A stretch of DNA of 64,000 bases from positions 1 through 64,000 of the forward strand of contig CAWBQO010000006.1 in the NCBI GenBank assembly GCA_963790965.1. The letters run 5' to 3'. This DNA comes from CAWBQO01 sp963790965 (GTDB lineage Bacteria > Bacteroidota > Rhodothermia > Rhodothermales > DASSAV01). The number at the start of each line of letters is the position of its first letter. Within the stretch, counting starts at the first letter, position 1. Under the pieces are notes generated by a model. That model was not told the origin of the DNA. It ran no database searches and saw nothing but the letters and a program-made list of their open reading frames with translations. Made by a program: the position numbers and the translations under genes. This document shows, in pieces, positions 40,911 through 49,557 of the stretch.

Positions 40911-42701
40911 ATGGCTACGGTCGACGTTACGATGCCCAAGATGGGCGAGAGTATCACCGAAGGCACCATCATCGCCTGGCACAAACAACCCGGCGACCAC
41001 GTCGATCTCGACGAGACCATCCTGGAGATCGGCACGGACAAAGTCGACACCGAAGTGCCCTCGCCCGCTGAGGGAACGCTGAAGGAGCACCTTGTAGCCG
41101 AAGGGGACACGGTAGACGTGGGCACCCGCCTCGCCGTCATTGACACGGACGGACAAGCCGCCACCGATGCGGCGTCCGCCAATGAGACGGCGTCCGCGCC
41201 GCCGCCGGAGGATGAACCGAGGGCCGAGACGGCTTCCGCGCAAGAAGAGGCACCGGCAGCCGAGACGCCTTCGTCCGCTCCCCCCGAAGAGGGCACCGGC
41301 GAGGCCGGCGGAGAGCGCATCGACGTCGTCATGCCGAAGATGGGCGAGAGCATCATGGAAGGCACGATCATAGCCTGGCACAAAAAGCCCGGCGACGCCA
41401 TCGAGCTTGACGAGACGCTGCTCGAGATCGCTACCGACAAGGTCGATACTGAAGTGCCGTCCCCAGTCGCGGGCACGGTGGTCGAGCTGCTTTACGAAGA
41501 GGGCGATACGGTAGAAGTGAACGAGCGTATCGCCGTGATCAGTACGGGAGCCGCCGCCCCGGCTTCGCCGGCGTCTGCCGCGCCCCGATCTGCCGCGCCC
41601 AAGCCTGCCGCGCCCAAGGCAAACGCCGCGGCTTTGCAGTCTGCGCCGGCACCCGTGGCAGCAGAACCCGTTCCGGATCCTGCCTTTGCGCCGCCTGCAG
41701 AGTCGAGCGGCCCGGTTGAGCGGCAAGGTGAGAGCGGACGCTTCTACTCGCCGCTCGTGCGCTCGATCGCCGAGAAGGAAGGCGTGTCGATGGCCGAACT
41801 GGAACGCATCGACGGCACCGGGCGCGAAGGACGCGTCTCCAAAGCCGATTTGCTGGGCTACATCGAGCAGCGGAAACAAGGCGGGACCGCAGCGCCTCCC
41901 GTGCAGCCGCCGCCCGCCGCTCCGGCAAAGGCTCCTCAGCCGAGTCGATCCGCGCCTCCTGCCTTCGCCTCCACTACGGATTCCGGCGAGCGGGTCGAGA
42001 TCGTCGAGATGGACCGCATGAGGCAGATCATCGCCGCGCACATGATTCGCTCCAAGGCGACCTCGGCGCACGTTACGTCCTTCGCCGAGGCGGACGTGAC
42101 GAACCTCGTTCGCCTGCGCGAGCGCAACAAGGATGCTTTCCTGAAGCGCGAGGGCGTCAAGCTGACGTTCACGCCGTTCTTCGTTCAAGCGGCGGTAGAG
42201 GCTCTCAAGGAGCACCCGTTCTTCAACGCCTCCGTCGAGGAGCAGCGTATCATCGTAAAGAAAGACCTCCACATCGGCATTGCCGTTGCGCTCGGCAAAT
42301 CGGGACTGATTGCGCCCGTTATCCGGAACGCGGGCGACAAGAACCTCATCGGCCTCGCGAAAGCCGCGGCGGACCTTGCCGAGCGCGCGCGCAGCAAAGC
42401 GCTCCAGCCGGACGAGATCCAGGGCGGCACCTTCACGCTCACCAACATCGGCTCGCTCGGCTCCATCATGGGAACGCCGATCATCAACCAGCCGCAAGTT
42501 GCGATTCTGGCGACCGGAGCTATCAAGAAGCGTCCGGCCGTCATCGAAAACCCGTACCTCGGGGACGTGATTGCCGTGCGGCACATGATGTATCTCTCCC
42601 TCTCCTACGATCACCGCATCATCGACGGGGCGATGGGATCCTCCTTCCTGCGCGCTTTCGTCGACGCTGTTGAAGCGCTCGACCCGACGCGCGATCTCTG
42701 A
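40911..42701 (+). CDS. Dihydrolipoamide acyltransferase E2 with two lipoyl domains (2-oxoglutarate dehydrogenase type)
   Basis: A 596-residue E2 component. Two lipoyl domains in tandem are nearly the same (MPKMGESITEGTIIAWHK and MPKMGESIMEGTIIAWHK), with lipoyl lysines K44 and K177 in TDKVDTEVPSP. An Ala/Pro linker, a peripheral subunit-binding domain (YSPLVRSIAEKEGVSM, IDGTGREGRVSKADLL) and the catalytic acyltransferase domain with SLSYDHRIIDG (H568, D572) follow. MPxMGES and the succinyltransferase-like ending favour the 2-oxoglutarate dehydrogenase complex (TCA cycle); a branched-chain role is possible since E1 and E3 genes are not adjacent. Confidence 0.85.
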   Translation: MATVDVTMPKMGESITEGTIIAWHKQPGDHVDLDETILEIGTDKVDTEVPSPAEGTLKEHLVAEGDTVDVGTRLAVIDTDGQAATDAASANETASAPPPEDEPRAETASAQEEAPAAETPSSAPPEEGTGEAGGERIDVVMPKMGESIMEGTIIAWHKKPGDAIELDETLLEIATDKVDTEVPSPVAGTVVELLYEEGDTVEVNERIAVISTGAAAPASPASAAPRSAAPKPAAPKANAAALQSAPAPVAAEPVPDPAFAPPAESSGPVERQGESGRFYSPLVRSIAEKEGVSMAELERIDGTGREGRVSKADLLGYIEQRKQGGTAAPPVQPPPAAPAKAPQPSRSAPPAFASTTDSGERVEIVEMDRMRQIIAAHMIRSKATSAHVTSFAEADVTNLVRLRERNKDAFLKREGVKLTFTPFFVQAAVEALKEHPFFNASVEEQRIIVKKDLHIGIAVALGKSGLIAPVIRNAGDKNLIGLAKAAADLAERARSKALQPDEIQGGTFTLTNIGSLGSIMGTPIINQPQVAILATGAIKKRPAVIENPYLGDVIAVRHMMYLSLSYDHRIIDGAMGSSFLRAFVDAVEALDPTRDL

Positions 42702-42752
42702 GACGACCTCTGTGAGATAAGGCGACATTTGTGATCGCCCGTTATTGACAAT

Positions 42753-42804
42753 GTGCTGCTCGGTGGTTTCCTTAACGACCCGCCCATTCTCCACCGAGCA
42801 GCAC
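42753..42804. repeat. Perfect 14-bp inverted repeat just before the recombinase-like gene
   Basis: GTGCTGCTCGGTGG (42753-42766) and its exact complement CCACCGAGCAGCAC (42791-42804), 24 bases apart, ending four bases before the ATG at 42809. As RNA it would hide the start region; as DNA it could be a protein-binding or recombination site. No T run follows, so it is not a terminator. Confidence 0.7.
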
Positions 42805-42808
42805 CGTT

Positions 42809-43768
42809 ATGCCAGACACTCACGCGACTACCCGTACCGCCGCCGGTCCGCTGCACCTGACTTCAGGCGAGTTGGAGCGGCGCATAGGGGACTTCGTCCG
42901 CGAGTACCTGAAGGAGAAGAGCAAGGAGACCGCAGGCACCTACCGGCGCTCGCTCAACGAGTTTGAACGCTGGTTTGCGCAGCAGCAAGGGCGATTCGCG
43001 TTCACCGAGGAGGGCGTCGAGGCGTACAAAAAGTACCTCATGGAGACACGCGGACTGCACCAGGTCTCGGTCTCGACCTACCTCACCGCTCTGCGGCGAT
43101 TCTCTCAGTACCTGGTCGACATAGGGCTTCTGGAGGAGAACCCGGCTCGAACCGTGAAAGGCAACAGCCGTCCGGGCACCCATTCGCGTGCGGTTCTGAC
43201 CGAGAACGAGATCGAGGACCTGCTCGCGGCGCTCGACACCGAAACGCAGATCGGCAGGCGCGACCGGGCCATCGTTTTCCTTATGCTCTACGGCGGCTTG
43301 AGCGAGATCGAAATCGTGCGGGCAGACATCGCAGACCTGGAGCAGACGCTGCTCGGCTGGTACCTGAGGGTGCAGGGCAAAGGTCGCACGATCAAGGACG
43401 CGCAAGTCCCCATCGACGCGCCCGTGATGGACGCGATCAGGCTTTATCTCGACACCCGGCGTATCCGTCCGGACGCCCCTCTGTTCGTCTCGCACGGGTA
43501 CCGGTCCGATGGCGAACGGCTCAACACGCGCTCGGTCCGCTCGCGGATTGTGCGGTGGCTGCAGAACGCCGGTATTAAGCGCCGGAGCGTGACGCCGCAC
43601 AGCCTCACCCACACAGCGGCCCTGCTGTGGCTCAACAGCGGTCTCTCCGTCGAAGAGGTGCGCGTGCGAATGCGCCACGGCACGCTCGACACGACCATGA
43701 TCTACTTCAAGAAACAGGGCCTCTTGACCCGGTCCCCCGAAGAGATCAGGAAGATGGACCTGCAGTAG
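42809..43768 (+). CDS. Tyrosine-recombinase-like protein lacking both catalytic arginines
   Basis: A 319-residue protein with the XerC/D layout: SAM-like core-binding domain (residues 25-110: EYLKEKSKETAGTYRRSLNE, YLTALRRFSQYLVDIGLLEE) and a catalytic-fold domain. The nucleophile tyrosine is there (TTMIYFKK, Y299), as are H290 (RMRHGTLDTT), H264 and a lysine in QGKGRTIK (K191). The two arginines that hold the scissile phosphate are not: the GLR position reads YGGLSEIEI (S165) and HxLRH reads HSLTH (T267). It therefore probably binds DNA without normal strand exchange, or uses another chemistry. No attachment-site-like tRNA is close. Stop codon TAG. Confidence 0.8.
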   Translation: MPDTHATTRTAAGPLHLTSGELERRIGDFVREYLKEKSKETAGTYRRSLNEFERWFAQQQGRFAFTEEGVEAYKKYLMETRGLHQVSVSTYLTALRRFSQYLVDIGLLEENPARTVKGNSRPGTHSRAVLTENEIEDLLAALDTETQIGRRDRAIVFLMLYGGLSEIEIVRADIADLEQTLLGWYLRVQGKGRTIKDAQVPIDAPVMDAIRLYLDTRRIRPDAPLFVSHGYRSDGERLNTRSVRSRIVRWLQNAGIKRRSVTPHSLTHTAALLWLNSGLSVEEVRVRMRHGTLDTTMIYFKKQGLLTRSPEEIRKMDLQ

Positions 43769-43840
43769 ATTTCGGCGCAGCGCCCGGGGTGGAGAGGGGA
43801 TTCGGTGGCGAGAGAACAAACGCAAGTGACGCAGGGGCAC

Positions 43841-43850
43841 CGTATATTGC
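43841..43850 (+). promoter_or_regulatory. Promoter-like CGTATATTGC element
   Basis: CGTATATTGC, upstream of a small frame (43866) and 253 bases before the gene at 44103. Same recurring element as elsewhere in the window. Confidence 0.4.
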
Positions 43851-43865
43851 CCCGAACACGTCGGC

Positions 43866-44045
43866 ATGAACCCATTTGATGCTGGGATGCCCCGGCAACG
43901 GCATTGCGTTGTTGGAGCGGCATTTAGGCGCGGGAGCGTTGACAGCTGTGAAGGTCAATCTCCGCGCGGCGACCCGGGCATCCGGGGCCTGATGCCGAGA
44001 CTGGAAAAGGTTGTGGAGGCGCTGGAGCTCACCGCGAGTCTGTAA
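43866..44045 (+). CDS. Possible small protein (59 residues)
   Basis: The frame ATG AAC CCA ... TAA gives 59 residues, MNPFDAGMPRQRHCVVG at the start and MPRLEKVVEALELTASL at the end; the tail is a plausible amphipathic helix. A promoter-like element lies only 15 bases upstream, too close for a normal leader, and no Shine-Dalgarno site is visible. I recognise no family. The 43769-44102 interval has no other candidate gene. Confidence 0.25.
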   Translation: MNPFDAGMPRQRHCVVGAAFRRGSVDSCEGQSPRGDPGIRGLMPRLEKVVEALELTASL

Positions 44046-44102
44046 GCGCTTCCACCACCAAGAAGATTTGGCGAATTAGCTCTGTTCGACTCAATCGGGC
44101 TT

Positions 44103-44411
44103 ATGAACGATCAACTCGCCGAGATGCCACCGCTCCGCCGCGCGCTTACGGGCGATTGGCGGGATAAGGCGCGCGCCATGAACCTCGACCTTGAGAACAA
44201 CCACTATCGCGGCTTTGCCCCATACGGCGGCACCCGCGGCGACGTGCCCGTCGAGGGTGACATCAACATTGTCGATGAGGGCGAGGACTACGTCGTGTTT
44301 AACGTAAGCGGCGCGCACACGATGACGGCTCGCCGGCAGGGCAACGATGAGATCGTGCTCTCGGTAGAGGGCGGCGAGGACGGAGAAGGCGTCGTGCTTC
44401 GCCGGCCCTGA
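44103..44411 (+). CDS. Small hypothetical protein
   Basis: A 102-residue acidic cytosolic protein (MNDQLAEMPPLRRALTG at the start; later DEGEDYVVFNVSGAHTM and EIVLSVEGGEDGEGVV). It begins with a helical stretch and ends in a beta-rich half; no signal peptide or membrane helix. No family recognised. Convergent with the PilB/GspE gene, whose end is 28 bases downstream. Confidence 0.55.
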   Translation: MNDQLAEMPPLRRALTGDWRDKARAMNLDLENNHYRGFAPYGGTRGDVPVEGDINIVDEGEDYVVFNVSGAHTMTARRQGNDEIVLSVEGGEDGEGVVLRRP

Positions 44412-44438
44412 CCCTTTCGTTCGCCGACGCCCTTACGA

Positions 44439-46592
44439 TCAAGCTTCCGGTCGGAGTTCGGCGGCTACGACGCGCATCAACTCGGCCACGGACGTGTCGC
44501 CCGCGAGAACGGCTTCCCGTGCGGCGGACTGCAGCGTGGTCATGCCTTCGGCGATGGCCTGGTTGCGCAGCGCGTCGATGTCCACCATTCCCTGAGCGGT
44601 TGCAATGGTGTTGCGGATCCCCGGCGAGAAGACCATGATTTCATTGAGCGCCCTGCGGCCGCTGTAGCCGCTCCCGTGGCAGGAGGGGCAAGATTCGTCG
44701 TGGGCGGCGGTCAGGAAGCGGCCGCTTTCCATTTCGTCCTCAGCAAACCCGATCTGCCGAAGCAAATAGGTGTCGGGGTTCGAATCCACCGTCTTGCAAA
44801 CGGGGCACAGCGTGCGAATGAGGCGCTGCGCGACCACAAGGTTGATGGCGTAAGCGATAAGGAACGGCTCGATCCCCATCTTGAAGAGGCGGCTGACGGC
44901 GCTCGGCGCATCGTTGGTGTGCAGCGTCGAGAAGGTGAGGTGGCCGGTGTTGGCGAGCTTGATGGCCAGGTCCGCCGTCTCCCTGTCGCGCATCTCCCCC
45001 ACCATGACCACATCCGGGTCGTGCCGCAGAACGTAGCGAAGCGCGTCCTCGAGCGGAAGTTTGTGGCCGACCTTTATTTGCCGCGCGCCGCGGATGCTGT
45101 ACTCAACCGGGTCCTCGATGGTGAGCACGTTCACCTTGGGCGTGATGACGTGGCTTAGCGCAGCCACGAGCGTGGTGCTCTTACCCGATCCCGTAGGACC
45201 GGTCATAAGAATCATGCCTTGCGGCTGACGCAGCGCCCACTCGAAGCGCCTGAGGTCGTCTTTCCGGTAGATGAGTTTGTCAAGCTCCCGCACCATCTTG
45301 CGGTCGTCAAGAACGCGGATGATGATGCTTTCAGAGCGAGAGGCGTTCGCCGGGCCGGAGACCGGCATCACAGAAACGCGGAAGCGAATGACTGCGCCGT
45401 CAATCTCGCGTTCCATATAGCCGTCCTGCGCCGTGTCGCGCTCAAAGCGGTCAACGTTGAGCGCGTTGTCCTTCGCAACGGCGAAGAAGGCCTCCGGGGG
45501 CACGCTGTCATCATCGTGCCACTCGACGAGTTCGCCGTCCTGGCGAAAGTAGATTCCGATTCGGCGGGGCGCGTGCTCGAAGATGTGAACGTCCGAAGCG
45601 CCGCGATGCACGGCTTCGACCAACATGGCTTCGAAGAGGTTGATCAGTGCCGAGTTGGTGATTTCCGCCTCCAGCGCTTCATCGTCCACGAGACGAACGG
45701 CCTCGGCGTGGGCGACGCCCAGCTCGCGCGCCGGCTGATTCTTGCGCAACCTGTCGAGGTAAATGTTGGAGCGTCCGAAGGCGTGCGACAGCAGCGCGTC
45801 GACTTGCGCCTTCGGGGCGTAGCGCACTTCTGAGGAATGTGCAAGGCGCTCAACGAGGCGCAGCACATCCGGATGGGACGGATCGTGCGTGGCGAACGTC
45901 CAACTCACGCCTTTCCCGTCGGCCAGCGTCCTTTTGCCTATAGGTGCGACGCCGATTTCTTTCAGTTCTTTGCGCGCGGGCGCTTCAAACTCGCCCGCAT
46001 TCATCAACAAGAACTTGACTGCTTCCGCCTGCGTCAGGTTGGCGCTCTGGAAGCCATAGACCTCCGCCGCGACCTCGAAAATGCGTGCCCTGTCGACTCC
46101 GGGAGCCTCGAGGAGCAGCCGCCAGAAGCGCGCCGACGGTGCTTGTTTTTGCTTGCTCCACTTCTCCCATGCTGCGGCGACCTGGTCGGTTCGCACGACC
46201 TCGTGGAATAGCAGCATAATCACGACGCGGTCCCGCACGATGGCCTCGAAGTCCACCGGACGCGCGTCCTCCGCTGCCGTTTCCGAGGCGAGGGCATCGG
46301 TATTCTTGTCCCACGCCGAGCGGCCGGCGGCGGAGAGAAACTGCGTTACGTCGGTGCTCGGGCGCTCGGGTTCACCATGCGCGGCACCGTCGCCGATATG
46401 AGACTCAGCCGGTTCTCCGCCTGTCTTACCGTCAAGCGGAAACGGGGCGCTCTCCAGTTCGTCCAGCACATCGAGGAATGCTTCCGGCGCGTTTTCTTTG
46501 ACGCGGGAAGAAGGGACCATCCGCCGTTCCGAATCCTGTTCTTTTGTCTGGCGAGAGGCGCGACCAACAAGCGATGCAATGGCAGCAAGCAT
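44439..46592 (-). CDS. GspE/PilB-type secretion or pilus assembly ATPase
   Basis: A 717-residue hexameric ATPase of type II secretion/type IV pilus systems. The N-terminal MshEN-like region (residues ~110-270) is preceded by a ~110-residue low-complexity leader unlike the usual start. The core has ASDVHIF near 333, Walker A GPTGSGKST (465-473), the Asp box TIEDPVEYSIRGARQIKV, Walker B DPDVVMVGEMRDRETAD, the His box TLHTNDAPSAVSRL and a tetracysteine zinc site (CPVC ... CPSCHGSGYSGRRA). No pilin, PilC or PilT gene is in the window, so its machine is encoded elsewhere. It ends convergently with a small hypothetical gene. Confidence 0.9.
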   Translation of the reverse strand: MLAAIASLVGRASRQTKEQDSERRMVPSSRVKENAPEAFLDVLDELESAPFPLDGKTGGEPAESHIGDGAAHGEPERPSTDVTQFLSAAGRSAWDKNTDALASETAAEDARPVDFEAIVRDRVVIMLLFHEVVRTDQVAAAWEKWSKQKQAPSARFWRLLLEAPGVDRARIFEVAAEVYGFQSANLTQAEAVKFLLMNAGEFEAPARKELKEIGVAPIGKRTLADGKGVSWTFATHDPSHPDVLRLVERLAHSSEVRYAPKAQVDALLSHAFGRSNIYLDRLRKNQPARELGVAHAEAVRLVDDEALEAEITNSALINLFEAMLVEAVHRGASDVHIFEHAPRRIGIYFRQDGELVEWHDDDSVPPEAFFAVAKDNALNVDRFERDTAQDGYMEREIDGAVIRFRVSVMPVSGPANASRSESIIIRVLDDRKMVRELDKLIYRKDDLRRFEWALRQPQGMILMTGPTGSGKSTTLVAALSHVITPKVNVLTIEDPVEYSIRGARQIKVGHKLPLEDALRYVLRHDPDVVMVGEMRDRETADLAIKLANTGHLTFSTLHTNDAPSAVSRLFKMGIEPFLIAYAINLVVAQRLIRTLCPVCKTVDSNPDTYLLRQIGFAEDEMESGRFLTAAHDESCPSCHGSGYSGRRALNEIMVFSPGIRNTIATAQGMVDIDALRNQAIAEGMTTLQSAAREAVLAGDTSVAELMRVVAAELRPEA

Positions 46593-46789
46593 AGGAGTCT
46601 TTCAGGGGAGGTGAGTTTCCCTCTGTATCGGACTCCTGAAACCGATCTAAAGCCTGTCCCCATGTTTTACTGGAGGCACGGGGGCACGGCCGCGCCGCCT
46701 CGCGCCGGACGCTCCCCTATGGCTCGTACTCACGGGCCGCTTCGGAACGGCGGCATCGTAGGGGCCGGCCCCGTTGCTGCCACTGCAGA

Positions 46790-47806
46790 TCAAAGCCGTC
46801 CGGCGTCTCGCAATTCAGGCGGTACGCTGGTGGGCGCGTCGAACTCGCCGATGAAGGAGATCTCCGTCTCCAGGTGGTGCCCGGTTTCCTTCTCGACCGT
46901 CTCTTGCACATGGCGGATGAGGCCCTGCACGTCGGCTGCGCGCGCGCCGCCCCGGTTGATCATAATGTTCGCGTGGCGCTTCGTAATCTCCGCGCCGCCG
47001 AGGCGCGCGCCCTTCAGCCCGCAACCGTCGATGAGGCGTCCCGCGCCGACTCCCTCGATCTTCTTGAAGATGGACCCGGCGCTCGGCTCCGTGTCGAGCG
47101 GCGGATGCCTTTCGCGCCGCCAGTCGAGATTGGCTTCCATGATCTCCCGCATCCGCTCCTTATCTCCGCTCTCCAGTTGAAACGTAGCGGTCAGCACGAC
47201 GTCCCGCCGGTCATGAAGGATGGAGTAGTCGTAGCCGAACTGGAAGTAGTCCGCATCAACCGTGCGCCGGTCGCCTTCTTCCGTCAACAGGTCGGCGCCA
47301 TGCACGACCTCGGCGATGAACATTGTTCGGTCGCGATCCGGCGGTGGGGACAAGAAGTGCAGATTCTGCCAGAGCGCGCCGCCGACCGTCGAGGGAATGC
47401 CGACGTAATGCTCCAGGCCCGAAAGGCCATGCTGCACAGCGAGTTCAATCAGATCCGGGTATATCACGGCCCCGCTCTCCGCCCAGACGCGATTGGCCGT
47501 CTCATCAACGCGGGTGTGGCGGGCACCGTTGTGGATCACGAGGCCGCGGTAGCCAAGGTCGCCTACAAGGATATTGGCCCCAAGCCCGAGGAGGTGAAAA
47601 TGAACGTCGTACTCGCGAGCGATCAGAATGGCCGCCGCAAGCTCATCGGCCGTGCGCGCTTCGTAAAAAAGGTCTGCCGGGCCGCCAATCTTGAAGGTCG
47701 TATAAGGGGCGAGCTTGACGTTGCGCTGCAGGCGGTCTTCTCCGAGACGTGCAGCGAGCGCCTGAAAAGCGTCGCGTTCGATAGAAGCAGGGCGGGTGGT
47801 GGTCAT
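46790..47806 (-). CDS. murB: UDP-N-acetylenolpyruvoylglucosamine reductase
   Basis: A 338-residue FAD enzyme that reduces UDP-GlcNAc-enolpyruvate to UDP-MurNAc with NADPH, the second committed step of peptidoglycan synthesis. Visible: N-terminal LAPYTTFKIGGPADLFYEA and LGLGANILVGDLGYRGLVI (FAD-binding PCMH domain), GIPSTVGGALWQN, and the C-terminal PSAGSIFKKIEGVGAGRLID with the catalytic serine, followed by LKGARLGGAEI. Full length. About 200 bases downstream lies the start of the PilB-like gene on the same strand. Confidence 0.95.
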   Translation of the reverse strand: MTTTRPASIERDAFQALAARLGEDRLQRNVKLAPYTTFKIGGPADLFYEARTADELAAAILIAREYDVHFHLLGLGANILVGDLGYRGLVIHNGARHTRVDETANRVWAESGAVIYPDLIELAVQHGLSGLEHYVGIPSTVGGALWQNLHFLSPPPDRDRTMFIAEVVHGADLLTEEGDRRTVDADYFQFGYDYSILHDRRDVVLTATFQLESGDKERMREIMEANLDWRRERHPPLDTEPSAGSIFKKIEGVGAGRLIDGCGLKGARLGGAEITKRHANIMINRGGARAADVQGLIRHVQETVEKETGHHLETEISFIGEFDAPTSVPPELRDAGRL

Positions 47807-47968
47807 GATCCGAACAATGCGGGTTCTGGAGGGCTGGTTCTCTGAACCCGAGCGGCCGACGGTCTGATTCGTTCGGCACCCATGTCAGAGCGGGAAGCAT
47901 GCAACATTCCGGCTACGATTCCTTACAAGCGGGGACACCCTGTCCATTCTCACAGCAAGCAATCCTAC

Positions 47969-48808
47969 ATGAGCACGCTTTCAACTTATCCGAATCTGCG
48001 TAGCGCCCTTACCAAGCTGAGCCTTGTGCTGGCGCTCGTCCTCATCGGGGGGCTGGCGGCCGTTGGCTGTATGTCCACGACCATCGAGTCCGGCGAGGCG
48101 GGGGTGCGCTACAGCATCTTCGGCGGCACGGACCTGGGCAGCGTCTATGGCGAGGGCTTGAACGTTCACGCGCCGTGGGTGAAGGTATACGAATATGACG
48201 TTCGCATTCAGGAGATCGTGGAGGACGTGACGGTGCTTTCGTCCAACGGACTTTCGATCGGAATGGACGTGAGCATTCGGTGGCGGCCGGACACCGAGCA
48301 ATTGCCGCGGCTGCACACCACCTACGGCGTCGGTTACTTTGAGAAGCTGATCCTGCCCGTTCTCCGAAGCGCGGCGCGCGAGATCGTGAGCCAGTATACG
48401 CCCGAAGAGCTTTATTCGTCGCGCCGAACGCTGCTGCAGGAGGAGATCGAGCAGCGGGTCAAGGCGGGCGTCGAGGGGCAGTACGTGCTGATCGAGGCGG
48501 TCCTTATCCGCGACGTGCGTCTGCCGGAGCAGATTCAGCGCGCTATCGAGCGGAAGCTTCAGGAGGAGCAGGAGGCCGAGCGCTATAAGTTCACGCTGCA
48601 GAAGGAGAAGCTCGAAGCGGAGCGGAAGCAGATCGAAGCGAGCGGCGAGGCGGAGTACCAGCGCATCATCACGCAGAGCCTCTCTCCTCAGTACCTCACC
48701 TTCAAGGGTATCGAAGCGACGCAGAAACTCGCCGAGTCGCCCAACACGAAGACCGTGATCGTCGGCAGCGGCAAGCAGGGCCTGCCGATTATCCTGGGGG
48801 ACAACTAA
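47969..48808 (+). CDS. SPFH/prohibitin-family protein with a lipobox-like N-terminus
   Basis: A 279-residue prohibitin/band-7 protein. A basic N-terminus and a hydrophobic segment (LSLVLALVLIGGLAAVGC) are followed by the SPFH domain: IESGEAGVRYSIFGGTDLGS, GLNVHAPWVKVYEYDVRIQE, LPVLRSAAREIVSQYTPEEL. A coiled coil (ERKLQEEQEAERYKFTLQKE) and a C-terminal block end it. The cysteine right after the hydrophobic stretch (AAVGC-M) looks like a lipoprotein signal, unusual for prohibitins, which normally keep an uncleaved anchor. ATG 47969 is chosen because the 29 codons before it do not resemble a leader. Confidence 0.85.
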   Translation: MSTLSTYPNLRSALTKLSLVLALVLIGGLAAVGCMSTTIESGEAGVRYSIFGGTDLGSVYGEGLNVHAPWVKVYEYDVRIQEIVEDVTVLSSNGLSIGMDVSIRWRPDTEQLPRLHTTYGVGYFEKLILPVLRSAAREIVSQYTPEELYSSRRTLLQEEIEQRVKAGVEGQYVLIEAVLIRDVRLPEQIQRAIERKLQEEQEAERYKFTLQKEKLEAERKQIEASGEAEYQRIITQSLSPQYLTFKGIEATQKLAESPNTKTVIVGSGKQGLPIILGDN

Positions 48809-49003
48809 CAAGGCAGATCGGTTGCAGGACGACGCAGAATGAAAGGAAGGCGGTGGATAGATGTGAGCCGAGCCAAGCGTCTATGTAGGGCGAGCAATTT
48901 GCACGTCTGCCGTCCATAACATATTGTAAGGTCTCTATTAACAACGTCCCCGGAGGATGGGACCGAGTGGAATAGTGTTCCTGTCACCAAAACGAGTTCG
49001 ATT

Positions 49004-49234
49004 ATGAAGCGCCCAGAAATTTACCATTCCGACCCCGGAGTTCTCGGTGGTACTGCGGTCTTCACCGGCACCCGCGTTCCTGTTGATAGTTTGATTGCGC
49101 ACCTCAAAGCGGGCGACTCGATCGAGGAATTCCTCACTGGCTTTCCATCGGTTCGTTCCGAGCAGGTGCAAGCGTTTCTCGACCTCGCTCTTGAAGACGC
49201 GCTTGAGGCGTCCTCTCACGAGGAATTGGCCTGA
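49004..49234 (+). CDS. DUF433 antitoxin
   Basis: A 76-residue DUF433 protein, the VapB-like antitoxin of DUF433-DUF5615 pairs. It has the family pattern IYHSDPGVLGGTAVFTGTRV, VDSLIAHLKAGDSIEEFLTG and a C-terminal helix FLDLALEDALE. Its stop overlaps the toxin start (TGATG), so translation is coupled. The toxin frame is broken eleven codons in (next entry), leaving this antitoxin without a working partner as sequenced. Confidence 0.85.
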   Translation: MKRPEIYHSDPGVLGGTAVFTGTRVPVDSLIAHLKAGDSIEEFLTGFPSVRSEQVQAFLDLALEDALEASSHEELA

Positions 49235-49557
49235 TGCGCATGTTGCTGGATGAGCCGATAGATTGACGGCTGAAGCGGTTGATTGATGCGCAGCATGAGG
49301 TCGAAAGCGTGCGCGATCGCGACTGGATTGGTGCGCGAAACGGCGAGCTACTCCGGGCTGCGGCCACTGTGTTTGACGTCTTTATCACTATGGACCGAGG
49401 CATCGAGCACCAGCAAAATATCGTCGCCCTGGACATCGCCGTGGTGCTCATCTCCGCCGGGAGCAATCGTCTCCGGGACGTGGAGCCTGCCATTCCGGCG
49501 TTAAACCGCTTACTACCCGACGTAGAGCCTGGCAAGCTCTACCATGTATCCGCGTAA
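49234..49557 (+). pseudogene. DUF5615 (PIN-like) toxin, interrupted by TGA
   Basis: From ATG 49234: MRMLLDEPID-[TGA]-RLKRLI. The TGA (49264-49266) stands where this family has an arginine (DENLPRRLKRL pattern), and CGA to TGA is a single C-to-T change. Downstream the frame is intact: DAQHEVESVRDRDWIGARNG, FDVFITMDRGIEHQQN, VVLISAGSNRLRDVEPAIPA and a normal end VEPGKLYHVSA. These match the DUF5615 PIN-like nuclease fold, with acidic residues in LLDE, VRDR and TMDR. The missing toxin activity would make the pair harmless. Confidence 0.75.

Noticed and set aside
42721..42739. GGCGA-N9-TCGCC inverted repeat after the E2 gene as terminator
   Set aside because: The arm is only five bases and no T run follows; too weak to call.
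39435..42794. A very long minus-strand open frame (about 1100 codons) opposite the LptF/G and E2 genes
   Set aside because: It is the antisense shadow of two clearly identified genes in GC-rich DNA; the translation is Arg/Gly/Val-rich without domains.
42863..43867. Minus-strand frame opposite the recombinase-like gene
   Set aside because: Antisense shadow; no recognisable protein features and typical GC-rich shadow composition.
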